DNA from: Olivibacter sitiensis DSM 17696
GTDB taxonomy: Bacteria; Bacteroidota; Bacteroidia; Sphingobacteriales; Sphingobacteriaceae
Direction: 5' to 3'
DNA length: 64,000 nt
Assembly (NCBI RefSeq): GCF_000427965.1
Contig: NZ_ATZA01000001.1
Coordinates: 124,001-188,000, forward strand
Positions 36,617-44,291 of this stretch are shown piece by piece. Position 1 is the first letter of the stretch. Each line of letters begins with the position of its first letter. The translations under genes and the position numbers were made by a program. A model generated the notes under the pieces. The model saw only the letters and a program-made list of their open reading frames with translations, was not told where the DNA came from and did no database searches.

Positions 36617-37990
36617 TTATCTCAGTCGTTCAACGATGGCACTCAACTCCAGTGATTGCTGATCTCCCGTAGCCATATCTTTTAAGGTCAATAAGCCACC
36701 TGTCATTTCTTGTTCCCCTATCAAGATAACGTAAGGGATACCTTTGGCATCGGCATAGCTCATCTGCTTTTTCAGTTTGGAAGCGTTGGGGTATAGCTCA
36801 CTGCTGATGCCCGCTTGACGCAGTTGCTGCACTATTGGCAGAGCATATTGCTGAGCAGTAGTGTCAAAATTGCTGATGAGCACTTTCGTTCCCTGTTGAG
36901 CGCTTTTGGGAAAAAGCTGCAATTCTTCCAGGACATCGTAAATGCGGTCTGCGCCAAAGGAGATACCAACCCCCGTGAGTCCCTTGAGGCCGAACATGCC
37001 GGTAAGGTCATCGTATCGGCCGCCTCCGCCTATGCTGCCCATTTGCACTTCGTTGGTCTTTACCTCAAATATACATCCTGTGTAATAATTCAGACCCCGT
37101 GCCAAGGTGATATCTAGTTCAACTAGGTGGCCTGCGCCTGAATCCATGGCTTGCACATATGCTAATACCTCTTCTATCTCGGCAATTCCCTGTAGTCCGA
37201 TTTCGGTTGGGGCCAAAGTTTTCTTCAGCGAGCTCACCTTTTCGGTGATGTTGCCACTTAAGGTAATAACTGGGTACAATTTCTCAAGATCTGCTGGTGT
37301 AAATCCTCTTTCCAGCAACTCTTTGTTGACTCCCTCCAGACCTATCTTGTCCAGTTTGTCTATGGCCACGGTCATTTCTATCAGCAATTCGGGCTTGCCG
37401 ATAAGAGCTGCAATGCCTGCTAATATCTTTCGGTTGTTTAGCTTTATGGTGAAGTCTTTCAATCCTAATTTACCTAAAGCCTCTTTATAAATAAGCACAA
37501 ATTCGGCCTCATTAAGCAGGCTTTCGGATCCTACAACATCCACATCGCACTGATAAAATTCACGGTAGCGGCCTTTTTGCGGTCTGTCTGCTCGCCATAC
37601 CGGCTGTACCTGAAAACGCTTGAAAGGAAGGGCGATATCGTTTTGATGCATTACGACGTAGCGGGCAAAGGGCACCGTGAGGTCATAGCGCAGCGCTTTT
37701 TCGCTGATTAGAGGAGTAAGCGCGTTTGAGTTTCTTTCCATCAGTTTATCTTCGGAAACCTTTGACAGAAAATCGCCGGAATTGAGGATCTTGAAAATTA
37801 GTTTATCTCCTTCTTCGCCATATTTTCCTGTAAGCGTCTGAAGGTTTTCAAAGGAAGGGGTCTGTATTTCCTGATAGCCGTAGCGACGAAATACGTCCTT
37901 GATGGTATCGAATATATAGTTTCTTTTCTCCATTTCGGCGGGCGAAAAATCGCGTGTGCCTTTTGCCAATGACGGTTTTATCTGTGCCAT
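36617..37990 (-). CDS. hisS: Histidyl-tRNA synthetase
   Basis: Class II aminoacyl-tRNA synthetase charging tRNA-His. The 457-residue protein has motif 1 region (YQEIQTPSFENLQ), motif 2 with FQVQPVWRADRPQKGRYREFYQCD, the histidine-A motif RGLNYYTG, and a motif 3 region with GGGGRYDDL and GVGISFGADRI. The anticodon-binding domain is at the C-terminus. The ATG is preceded, 4 nt away, by a TAccTTTG box. Confidence 0.96.
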   Translation of the reverse strand: MAQIKPSLAKGTRDFSPAEMEKRNYIFDTIKDVFRRYGYQEIQTPSFENLQTLTGKYGEEGDKLIFKILNSGDFLSKVSEDKLMERNSNALTPLISEKALRYDLTVPFARYVVMHQNDIALPFKRFQVQPVWRADRPQKGRYREFYQCDVDVVGSESLLNEAEFVLIYKEALGKLGLKDFTIKLNNRKILAGIAALIGKPELLIEMTVAIDKLDKIGLEGVNKELLERGFTPADLEKLYPVITLSGNITEKVSSLKKTLAPTEIGLQGIAEIEEVLAYVQAMDSGAGHLVELDITLARGLNYYTGCIFEVKTNEVQMGSIGGGGRYDDLTGMFGLKGLTGVGISFGADRIYDVLEELQLFPKSAQQGTKVLISNFDTTAQQYALPIVQQLRQAGISSELYPNASKLKKQMSYADAKGIPYVILIGEQEMTGGLLTLKDMATGDQQSLELSAIVERLR

Positions 37991-37994
37991 GGCG

Positions 37995-38002
37995 CAAAGG
38001 TA
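37995..38002 (-). promoter_or_regulatory. -7 box 4 nt before hisS
   Basis: Minus-strand TACCTTTG (38002-37995) fits TAnnTTTG; four bases separate it from the hisS ATG, so the message should be leaderless or nearly so. Confidence 0.45.
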
Positions 38003-38114
38003 ACAAATATGGGGATTGAGTAATAGGGGGATGAGAAGACAAGAATGAAAATTTTCTTGCTTTGATCAGGTGCTTTTTGCTATATTAGGCTGTTGAACCA
38101 TTAAATCCAGTTCT

Positions 38115-38627
38115 ATGAAAAAGTATCTATTGTTGTTTTGCCTCTGCACGGTTGGTAGTATGGTCTTTGCACAGGGCCAGCGTCAGCGCCAGAGTCCGCA
38201 TGATACCATTGCCACTACCTTGGCAGACAAGGCGGAATTGACCATTACCTATGGCCGGCCCTATATAAAAGGGCGTCAATTGGGGGTAGAAATTGCTCCT
38301 GTGGGAATAGTATGGCGTGTCGGTGCCGATGAAGCCACTACCTTTACCTTTAGCAAGGATGTGTTGGTAAATGATAAACCGTTGCCGGCGGGCGTCTATA
38401 GCCTGCACGCCATTCCAGGAGAGTATAACACTACGATTATATTCAACAAGGAATGGCAGAAATGGGGCCTGAAATACGATGAATCGCAGGATGCACTAAG
38501 AGTGGAAGCTCCCGTTCAATCCAGCGACAAGTTTTATGAACAATTTACGATTGAGGTGACCAACGATGGCACCGTGAAGCTCCTGTGGGGCGATTTTAGC
38601 ATTCCGTTTAAGATAAAAACACAGTAA
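38115..38627 (+). CDS. DUF2911 domain protein, exported
   Basis: A 170-residue protein with a signal peptide (to about VFAQ, 19) and one DUF2911 domain: ITYGRPYIKGRQLG, VWRVGADEATTFTFSKDV and LPAGVYSLHAIPG are the recognisable blocks. The family is widespread in Bacteroidota, predicted periplasmic, and of unknown function. It is convergent with the nucleotidase gene. Confidence 0.85.
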   Translation: MKKYLLLFCLCTVGSMVFAQGQRQRQSPHDTIATTLADKAELTITYGRPYIKGRQLGVEIAPVGIVWRVGADEATTFTFSKDVLVNDKPLPAGVYSLHAIPGEYNTTIIFNKEWQKWGLKYDESQDALRVEAPVQSSDKFYEQFTIEVTNDGTVKLLWGDFSIPFKIKTQ

Positions 38628-38633
38628 TAAGCG

Positions 38634-38695
38634 GTAAGTAGTAGGTTAATAAGTTGTACATGCCTCAGCTAGCACTATTAAAACTTACTACTTAC
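38634..38695. terminator. Long-loop hairpin between convergent DUF2911 and nucleotidase genes
   Basis: GTAAGTAGTAGGTT (38634-38647) pairs with AACTTACTACTTAC (38682-38695) with one G-U position and a 34-nt loop; the plus strand then reads TTCTTTTAAAG. It may be a bidirectional terminator or a copy of a dispersed intergenic repeat. Confidence 0.4.
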
Positions 38696-38700
38696 TTCTT

Positions 38701-39234
38701 TTAAAGTAGCTTTTCTCCTACTTCTTCCCAGCTATTTACTCTTTCATACTCCTCCAATAAAACATTGTGGGGAGAAGTAAATAATAATGGACGTTCTATA
38801 TGCTCAGAGAAATTTTTGGCTCTATCGTCAATCAATACGTCCGATACAATGATTTTTCTTCCCGTGAAAAGAATGTTGGTCCAGGGGATAAAAGGAAAAT
38901 GTTCTTCCAGCCAACTATACTTGTCCAGAAAAGAGTTTTTGAACTCCATAGCCGCCGATACGATGAAAAGATCATATTTCTTGTTTAGCTCTGGTACGAT
39001 GTTCAATGCACCCCTCATTACTGGTACATCGCGAAAGAAACCTGGCTCATTGACATATTTTTTCCAGTGATCGCCTATTTCTTTGGGCATGTTTTCAAAT
39101 ATTTCGGTGCCAGGTTTTTGCTTGAGATCTAGAGGGATTCCAAAATCTCTATTGAATAGGGTAAGAAATTTGGCGTGGGTGTCTGCAAGGACTTCGTCCA
39201 TGTCTATGGCAAGGCGTCTTTTTTTATCGTTCAT
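38701..39234 (-). CDS. 5'(3')-deoxyribonucleotidase, NT5C type
   Basis: A 177-residue HAD phosphatase that removes phosphate from deoxynucleoside monophosphates. D11-x-D13 in AIDMDEVLADTH is the catalytic motif, with SAAMEF and DVLIDDRAKN supplying the remaining HAD elements. The compact cap and length match the cytosolic NT5C family common in Bacteroidota. It has its own promoter, whose -7 box ends 4 nt before the ATG. Confidence 0.87.
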   Translation of the reverse strand: MNDKKRRLAIDMDEVLADTHAKFLTLFNRDFGIPLDLKQKPGTEIFENMPKEIGDHWKKYVNEPGFFRDVPVMRGALNIVPELNKKYDLFIVSAAMEFKNSFLDKYSWLEEHFPFIPWTNILFTGRKIIVSDVLIDDRAKNFSEHIERPLLFTSPHNVLLEEYERVNSWEEVGEKLL

Positions 39235-39238
39235 GTTT

Positions 39239-39269
39239 CAAACCTAGTATAAATAGCGAAAATATGCAA
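39239..39269 (-). promoter_or_regulatory. Promoter of the deoxyribonucleotidase gene, TTG-N20-TAGGTTTG
   Basis: Minus-strand TTG (39269-39267) and TAGGTTTG (39246-39239) are 20 nt apart; only 4 nt lie between the box and the ATG. Confidence 0.65.
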
Positions 39270-39337
39270 TCTCGATTACTAGGTATTGACATTTTATTGT
39301 ATAAAATTCAATTTTTTGACATGTTGCATGCCTATAA

Positions 39338-39370
39338 TTGATAAAATTATAAATCTTATTGTTAGTTTTG
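39338..39370 (+). promoter_or_regulatory. Promoter-like pair in the 39.2-39.7 kb intergenic region
   Basis: TTG (39338-39340) and TAGTTTTG (39363-39370) are 22 nt apart. The expected start, near 39377, would make a transcript through the hairpin and small ORF that follow, towards the AsnC-type regulator. Confidence 0.45.
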
Positions 39371-39417
39371 CGAAACAAGTAGGATTATTGTTTTTAGTAT
39401 AATCGTTTGGTCAAGAT

Positions 39418-39489
39418 ATGGTAAAAAGAAGAAGCTCCTTTGGGAGAGGAGCTTCAACGCTAACCAATTATAAACCTATATTAAACTGA
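39418..39489 (+). CDS. Putative 23-residue small ORF overlapping a strong hairpin
   Basis: ATG at 39418 opens 23 codons (MVKRRSSFGRGASTLTNYK followed by PILN) ending in TGA at 39487-39489. It lies about 40 nt downstream of a promoter-like pair. Codons 6-13 lie in a 9-bp hairpin: GAAGCTCCT (39431-39439) and AGGAGCTTC (39447-39455), with a 7-nt loop and no T-run. A second, weaker hairpin follows (AAACAAG 39503-39509 with CTTGTTT 39517-39523). It could be a leader peptide of the regulator at 39686, a small RNA, or noncoding. Coding status is unproven. Confidence 0.3.
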   Translation: MVKRRSSFGRGASTLTNYKPILN

Positions 39490-39685
39490 GGGGCGAATCT
39501 AGAAACAAGCTTTCTACTTGTTTGTATTTAAAAGAGGATAATTTTGTTTTTAATGTTTTATTCCCTTTTGTTTGATACAAAATTAAAAAAAAATTACATT
39601 ACTTGTTAAAATTGTGTAAATATTTTTTTATTTTTATCAAAAAAGGCTGAAAGTTATTTTGTAATTACTATTTATTAAAAAAAAT

Positions 39686-40159
39686 ATGGAAAAAAAGTCA
39701 CAATTTTTAGAACTTGATAACCTAGATATTCAGATATTATCTATTCTGATGGAAGATGCTTCCGTTCCTTATACTGAAATAGCAAAAAGACTTGTAGTTT
39801 CTGGGGGTACTATTCATGTAAGAATGAAGAAAATGGAAGAATTGGGTGTAATACGTGGTTCAAAGCTGTTAATTTATCCTCAATCCATCGGTTTTGACAT
39901 CTGTGCCTTCCTCGGAATCTATTTGGAGAAGGGATCGCAGTACAAAACAGCGGTAGAACAGCTCAAATTGGTGAAAGAAGTAGTCGAATTGCATTATTGT
40001 ACTGGACAATACAGCATGTTTGCGAAAATTATCTGTAGGGACACTAACCATCTTAGGCACGTGTTGAATGAGGAGATCCAAGCAATAAAGGGTATAGCTC
40101 GCACAGAGACCATTATTTCTCTGGAGGAAAGCATACAACGTCAAATCAGTTTGGTGTAA
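39686..40159 (+). CDS. Lrp/AsnC family transcriptional regulator
   Basis: A 157-residue regulator: N-terminal helix-turn-helix (about 10-55, LDNLDIQILSILMEDASVPY and onward to SGGTIHVRMKKMEELG) and a C-terminal RAM/AsnC ligand domain (about 70-150) ending in ETIISLEE. Such proteins usually sense an amino acid. The target is not shown by the context; the 250-bp upstream region with a small transcript candidate may be under its own control. A 21-bp perfect bidirectional terminator follows. Confidence 0.92.
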   Translation: MEKKSQFLELDNLDIQILSILMEDASVPYTEIAKRLVVSGGTIHVRMKKMEELGVIRGSKLLIYPQSIGFDICAFLGIYLEKGSQYKTAVEQLKLVKEVVELHYCTGQYSMFAKIICRDTNHLRHVLNEEIQAIKGIARTETIISLEESIQRQISLV

Positions 40160-40196
40160 TTATTCGTCATCTGTGGTTTATTCTGCAGCCTAATAG

Positions 40197-40243
40197 AAAC
40201 AAGAAAAGCCATTTGTATTAATTACAAATGGCTTTTCTTGTTT
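40197..40243. terminator. 21-bp bidirectional terminator
   Basis: A perfect 21-bp inverted repeat, arms 40197-40217 and 40223-40243, loop TTAAT. Both ends run into T on their own strand (TTGTTT). It separates the regulator from the convergent pdhB. Confidence 0.92.
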
Positions 40244-40263
40244 ATGTGGTGTTGTAACGTTCT

Positions 40264-41250
40264 TTACTTGGCGTAAGTTACTTGCTTCACCGCGTCTATT
40301 ACTTTCTTTTTGCTAGGCAGTGCCGCTTCTATCAATGTAGGCGCATAAGGAAGGGGCACGTCTGCAGACGTTACGCGGATAACGGGAGCGTCCAAATAGT
40401 CGAAGGCAATTTTCTGCACATGGAACGCAATTTCCGCAGAAATGGAGGCCAAAGGCCATGCTTCCTCTACTACCACTAGCCTGTTGGTTTTTTTGACAGA
40501 TTCTACTATTGCTGCATAGTCTATTGGGCGAACGGTGCGCAGGTCGATAAGTTCTACCGATAGACCATCCTTTTGCAATTCCTCTACGGCTGGAATCACC
40601 ACCCTAGGCAACATTTTGCCAAAGGAAACGATGGTCACATCCGTTCCTTCTTGGATGGTATGTGCCTTGCCCAGCTCTAGGTAATATTCTTCTTCCGGCA
40701 CTTCACCTTTGTCACCGTACATGACTTCAGATTCCATAAAGATAACCGGATCGGGATCTATTATAGATTGCTTCAAAAGACCCTTGGCATCATGGGGATT
40801 GGAAGGAACTACCACTTTGAGTCCAGGGGTATTGGCATACCAGTTTTCGAAATTTTGCGAGTGCTGAGCACCCAACTGGCCGGCGTTGCCCGTAGGCCCC
40901 CTAAAGACAATGGGAACGGAATATTGGCCACCGCTCATGCTTTTTATCTTGGCAGCGCCATTGATGATTTGGTCTATAGCAACCAGTGAGAAGTTGAAGG
41001 TCATAAATTCCACGATGGGGCGCAGCCCTTGCATGGCAGCTCCGATACCAATACCCGCAAAACCCAATTCTGCGATAGGTGTGTCGATGATGCGCTTGGC
41101 GCTGAATTCTTCCAACATTCCTTGGCTCACTTTATAAGCGCCGTTGTATTCAGCCACCTCTTCGCCCATCAGGAAAATATTCTCATCCTTGCGCATTTCC
41201 TCGCTCATGGCTTCGCGAAGCGCTTCTCTGAACTGTATTACTCTACTCAT
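40264..41250 (-). CDS. pdhB: Pyruvate dehydrogenase E1 component, beta subunit
   Basis: Forms the thiamine-diphosphate-dependent E1 of a 2-oxo acid dehydrogenase complex with an alpha subunit. The 328-residue length fits a stand-alone beta subunit. Signatures include FLMGEEVAEYNGAYKVSQGM, the ThDP/alpha-contact region EFMTFNFSLVAIDQIINGAAK and GPTGNAGQLGAQHSQ. The exact match to pyruvate rather than branched-chain acids is inferred from sequence style. pdhA is not in the window. A TAggTTTG box lies 35 nt upstream of the ATG. Confidence 0.93.
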   Translation of the reverse strand: MSRVIQFREALREAMSEEMRKDENIFLMGEEVAEYNGAYKVSQGMLEEFSAKRIIDTPIAELGFAGIGIGAAMQGLRPIVEFMTFNFSLVAIDQIINGAAKIKSMSGGQYSVPIVFRGPTGNAGQLGAQHSQNFENWYANTPGLKVVVPSNPHDAKGLLKQSIIDPDPVIFMESEVMYGDKGEVPEEEYYLELGKAHTIQEGTDVTIVSFGKMLPRVVIPAVEELQKDGLSVELIDLRTVRPIDYAAIVESVKKTNRLVVVEEAWPLASISAEIAFHVQKIAFDYLDAPVIRVTSADVPLPYAPTLIEAALPSKKKVIDAVKQVTYAK

Positions 41251-41285
41251 TATATATCAGTGATAATTGTCTTAAATTTTGTACG

Positions 41286-41293
41286 CAAACCTA
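41286..41293 (-). promoter_or_regulatory. pdhB -7 box
   Basis: Minus-strand TAGGTTTG (41293-41286) fits TAnnTTTG, 35 nt before pdhB. The -33 position reads TTTT rather than TTG. Confidence 0.4.
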
Positions 41294-41364
41294 AACAAAA
41301 AAGGTGAAAAGTTAAAACCTTCTGCACGCCACCATAGACCTAAGGAAAAAAATGACTTTTTTAT

Positions 41365-44256
41365 TTAATCTTCTTGCCGTAAAGCATGGTATGATAAGAA
41401 CTCGCTATAGGCATCGGCATACTTTAGATCTACTTCCGCCCTATGATAAAAGGGGACTTCCTTGTTGAATATCTCCTCTAGGGTAATACGTAGCCGCGCT
41501 AGGAAATCTACTTTGGTTTCGGACAGGAAGTCGCCCGCGAGCACTTGCTGCTGTCGCTGTCTTTTCGTATAGAAGAGCGACCCCTCTTTCCTCATCCTAC
41601 GCACGGCATAGAGATGTGGTTCCACCCCTTGTTTTGTTTTTGCCCGCTCATATATATAGGTGTAGTATAAGGTCTGCAAGAGGGCCTTGTTGCTTTTTCC
41701 ACTGCTATAGTCAAAAAGCTCTTCCATGCTGGTAAACTGCAATTCATCGGCGCCTGATTTATAGTCGACTATGCGCAATGTGCCATCTTTCTCGTCTATG
41801 CGGTCTATGATGCCGTATAGTTTCACATGGCGCAATTGCCCTGCCACGGTGATGGGAAACAGCACGGTATAGTCTTCCTTGTTCTCCAGTTCGACAATGC
41901 GAAATGGCGCTGTCTCTATGTCCTTTTCCAAGAAAATGGAAACATAGTCTTGTACGATGCGCAAGATGATCGTCTCCATGCTTTTCGTTCCCTGGGTGTC
42001 CAGCCTCCTGCGGTCCCCGTAAAAAACATGGGATAGAGCTTGTAGCGATAGTCGTGGCACATCGGCTTTTTTGGCGATGATGCGCTCTGCGCTAATGTAA
42101 GGGTCCTCGTTTTTCAAATCCTCATAAAACCATTGCATCACCTCGTGCAGCACGGAGCCTATTTTGTTCAGCTCAAACTCTTCCGACAGCTTCTCCGGTT
42201 CTTTCAGCTTGGCTATGTTTTTCAGGAAGAACAGCAAGGGCGACTGGATGTAGTTCGTGAAGGCCGTGGCGGAGAGCCCCGGTCTGGAGGGATTGGCATC
42301 ATCCAGATAGGTTGCCAAGGCATCCCATACACGTCCACTTTTGGCTATTTCCAGGGGATGGCTTTCCACAATGCCCTGTACCGGTTGTTGCTGCGTGAGG
42401 TATTGAAACTTAAAAGGGCTTTCAAAGGCCAGTTGTTGGATGAATCTGCTGGGTTCTCCCGTGCTTTGCTCGTCCACCTGGCTGTTGTAGACAATAGTAA
42501 TATGCTCTGCCCTTTGCAGCAATCGATAAAATAGGTAGGCCGAAAGTGCATCCTGATTTTCCAGGACAGGAAGGCCATGTGCTTTCCGGAGCGAATAAGG
42601 GATGAAAGAAGGTGATGCGCTGATGCGAGGCAATATCCCTTCATTGGCACCCAGGATATAGATATGCTGAAAATCCAGGTTACGGCTTTCCAGTAGCCCC
42701 ATGACCTGCACCCCCGAGAGCGGGTCTCCCTCGATGCCTGCGCGGATGCCCATCAGGCTGTTGCGGATCAATCGTAGTACGAATTGCATGTCCATCGTAC
42801 CATAGCGTTTGAGGTTGTCGGCCAGCTGGATTAACCTTTTTATGACTTCGGCAATAATGGCCGCTTCCGTGTGGGTCAGCAACGCTTGTTGCCTTCTATG
42901 GGAAAAAAGCTGTCGTAGCACGGCAACCAATTGGGCCATGGCCGTTTCCGCATCGGTCAATGGGGAGAAAAATTGAGCTATTTCTCCCCCAAGTGCCAGC
43001 AGTGCCTGCAAGGGAACCTGCAGCCATTTGTTCTCCACACATTTGCTTTTCAGGTTTTCCTCTTCGGCAAAAGGCCGGTGCATAGGATGGGACAGATAGA
43101 GGTGCAGGTGCTGATAAGGAACTTCATGCCTTTTGTTCCTTATGGCCTGCTCGTGATGGGTGATCCACAGGTCGACCAGACCGAATACGGGTGACTGCAT
43201 GACGGGAAAGCCCATGGTAATGTTGGGGTCGATTTCTTTGGGTAGGCTCTGCAGCACGGGCAATAGCAGTTTTTCATCCGCCAATAGAACGGCTGCATTT
43301 CCTCCCAACATGTCCCTTTCTTCCTGAATTAGGCCGGCAAGCGCCTTTGCCTGCGCGGAAAAACCGTTGGCCTTCACGATTTTTAGCGTATTACTCTTGT
43401 TGGAAATGAAATCCGTATTGCCGGTATGGGCATTGCGCAAGCCCAATCGGTCTATGTTGTGACGAAGAAAATAGCCCGCTTCTTGTTTTACGTCATTCAG
43501 GTAGTACACATCGCTATCGAAATAGAAAGAAGCCAATCCTTCCTTCTGCCAATGGCTGAATAGTGTAGCTTCCGATTTGTTCAAGGCGTTGAAGCCAATG
43601 AAAAGTACCTGGTGAAATTGCCCTAGAAACTCGTTTTGCTCCTTATTGCCTTCGGCCAGTGAACGGTACATTCCCGCCAGGGTACCTTTGTTCTGTGCTT
43701 GCAAGTTGGTTTTGAACCGCTCGTACAATTGGGGCAGTATCTGCCAAAGCTCCAAAAAACGTTCTTGGATATAATGCTGCCGCTCGCTGTTGAAAGAGGA
43801 CCAGAACTGCTGCATGACGGCCATTTGTTCTTCCGAGAAATGAGGGAACTGCTGTTGGAAGAGTGCTATGTCGTACAATTGGCTATAGACCTCGTCCACA
43901 TGGGCCATTTCATAATCTATCTGCGCAAAATCGCTCAATATGGTTTCTGCCAGCGGATAAAAACGGTCTGGGCTGCTCTCTTCACGGCCTAAGGAGGCCA
44001 TGATGCCATTGTACTCATGGAGTAAGGCAAAAAATTGGCTAAGATCATCGGCAGGCTCCGTAGGTGAAGCCGCAGCGATAAACTCCTGTATGGTGAAAAA
44101 AGAGGGGCTCCATATGGCCTTGCCAGCATCTTGAGCCAAGTATTTTCTGAGGTAGACTTCCGGTCGTTTATTGTTGAAGACAATGGCAACTCTGTCCAAT
44201 TGCCGTTCATAGCGTTTGATTATATCCTGTGAAACTTCTTTCAAAAATGGAAGCAT
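41365..44256 (-). CDS. AddB-like PD-(D/E)XK nuclease / inactivated helicase subunit
   Basis: Partner of the AddA-type protein in end resection of double-strand breaks. The 963-residue protein lacks a convincing Walker A near the N-terminus (VAIVFNNKRPEVYLRKYL), so its helicase part is probably structural, while the C-terminus has a RecB-like nuclease core: GIIDRIDEKDGTLRIVDYKSG, with the catalytic Asp and Lys near residue 830. It lies 35 nt downstream of the AddA-type gene in the same direction, which is the usual operon arrangement. Sequence divergence from Bacillus AddB is large, so the name is by analogy. Confidence 0.85.
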   Translation of the reverse strand: MLPFLKEVSQDIIKRYERQLDRVAIVFNNKRPEVYLRKYLAQDAGKAIWSPSFFTIQEFIAAASPTEPADDLSQFFALLHEYNGIMASLGREESSPDRFYPLAETILSDFAQIDYEMAHVDEVYSQLYDIALFQQQFPHFSEEQMAVMQQFWSSFNSERQHYIQERFLELWQILPQLYERFKTNLQAQNKGTLAGMYRSLAEGNKEQNEFLGQFHQVLFIGFNALNKSEATLFSHWQKEGLASFYFDSDVYYLNDVKQEAGYFLRHNIDRLGLRNAHTGNTDFISNKSNTLKIVKANGFSAQAKALAGLIQEERDMLGGNAAVLLADEKLLLPVLQSLPKEIDPNITMGFPVMQSPVFGLVDLWITHHEQAIRNKRHEVPYQHLHLYLSHPMHRPFAEEENLKSKCVENKWLQVPLQALLALGGEIAQFFSPLTDAETAMAQLVAVLRQLFSHRRQQALLTHTEAAIIAEVIKRLIQLADNLKRYGTMDMQFVLRLIRNSLMGIRAGIEGDPLSGVQVMGLLESRNLDFQHIYILGANEGILPRISASPSFIPYSLRKAHGLPVLENQDALSAYLFYRLLQRAEHITIVYNSQVDEQSTGEPSRFIQQLAFESPFKFQYLTQQQPVQGIVESHPLEIAKSGRVWDALATYLDDANPSRPGLSATAFTNYIQSPLLFFLKNIAKLKEPEKLSEEFELNKIGSVLHEVMQWFYEDLKNEDPYISAERIIAKKADVPRLSLQALSHVFYGDRRRLDTQGTKSMETIILRIVQDYVSIFLEKDIETAPFRIVELENKEDYTVLFPITVAGQLRHVKLYGIIDRIDEKDGTLRIVDYKSGADELQFTSMEELFDYSSGKSNKALLQTLYYTYIYERAKTKQGVEPHLYAVRRMRKEGSLFYTKRQRQQQVLAGDFLSETKVDFLARLRITLEEIFNKEVPFYHRAEVDLKYADAYSEFLSYHALRQED

Positions 44257-44291
44257 ATGTTTTGCTTTGAATTTTACGTTGGTTGGTTTTT

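Larger units (their letters stand above)
39235..39685. other. 451-bp intergenic region upstream of the Lrp/AsnC regulator
   Basis: Very AT-rich. It holds the divergent nucleotidase promoter (39239-39269), a plus-strand promoter-like pair (39338-39370), the hairpin and small ORF (39418-39489), a second hairpin (39503-39523) and a T/A-rich stretch to the regulator gene. No larger frame is visible. Confidence 0.7.
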
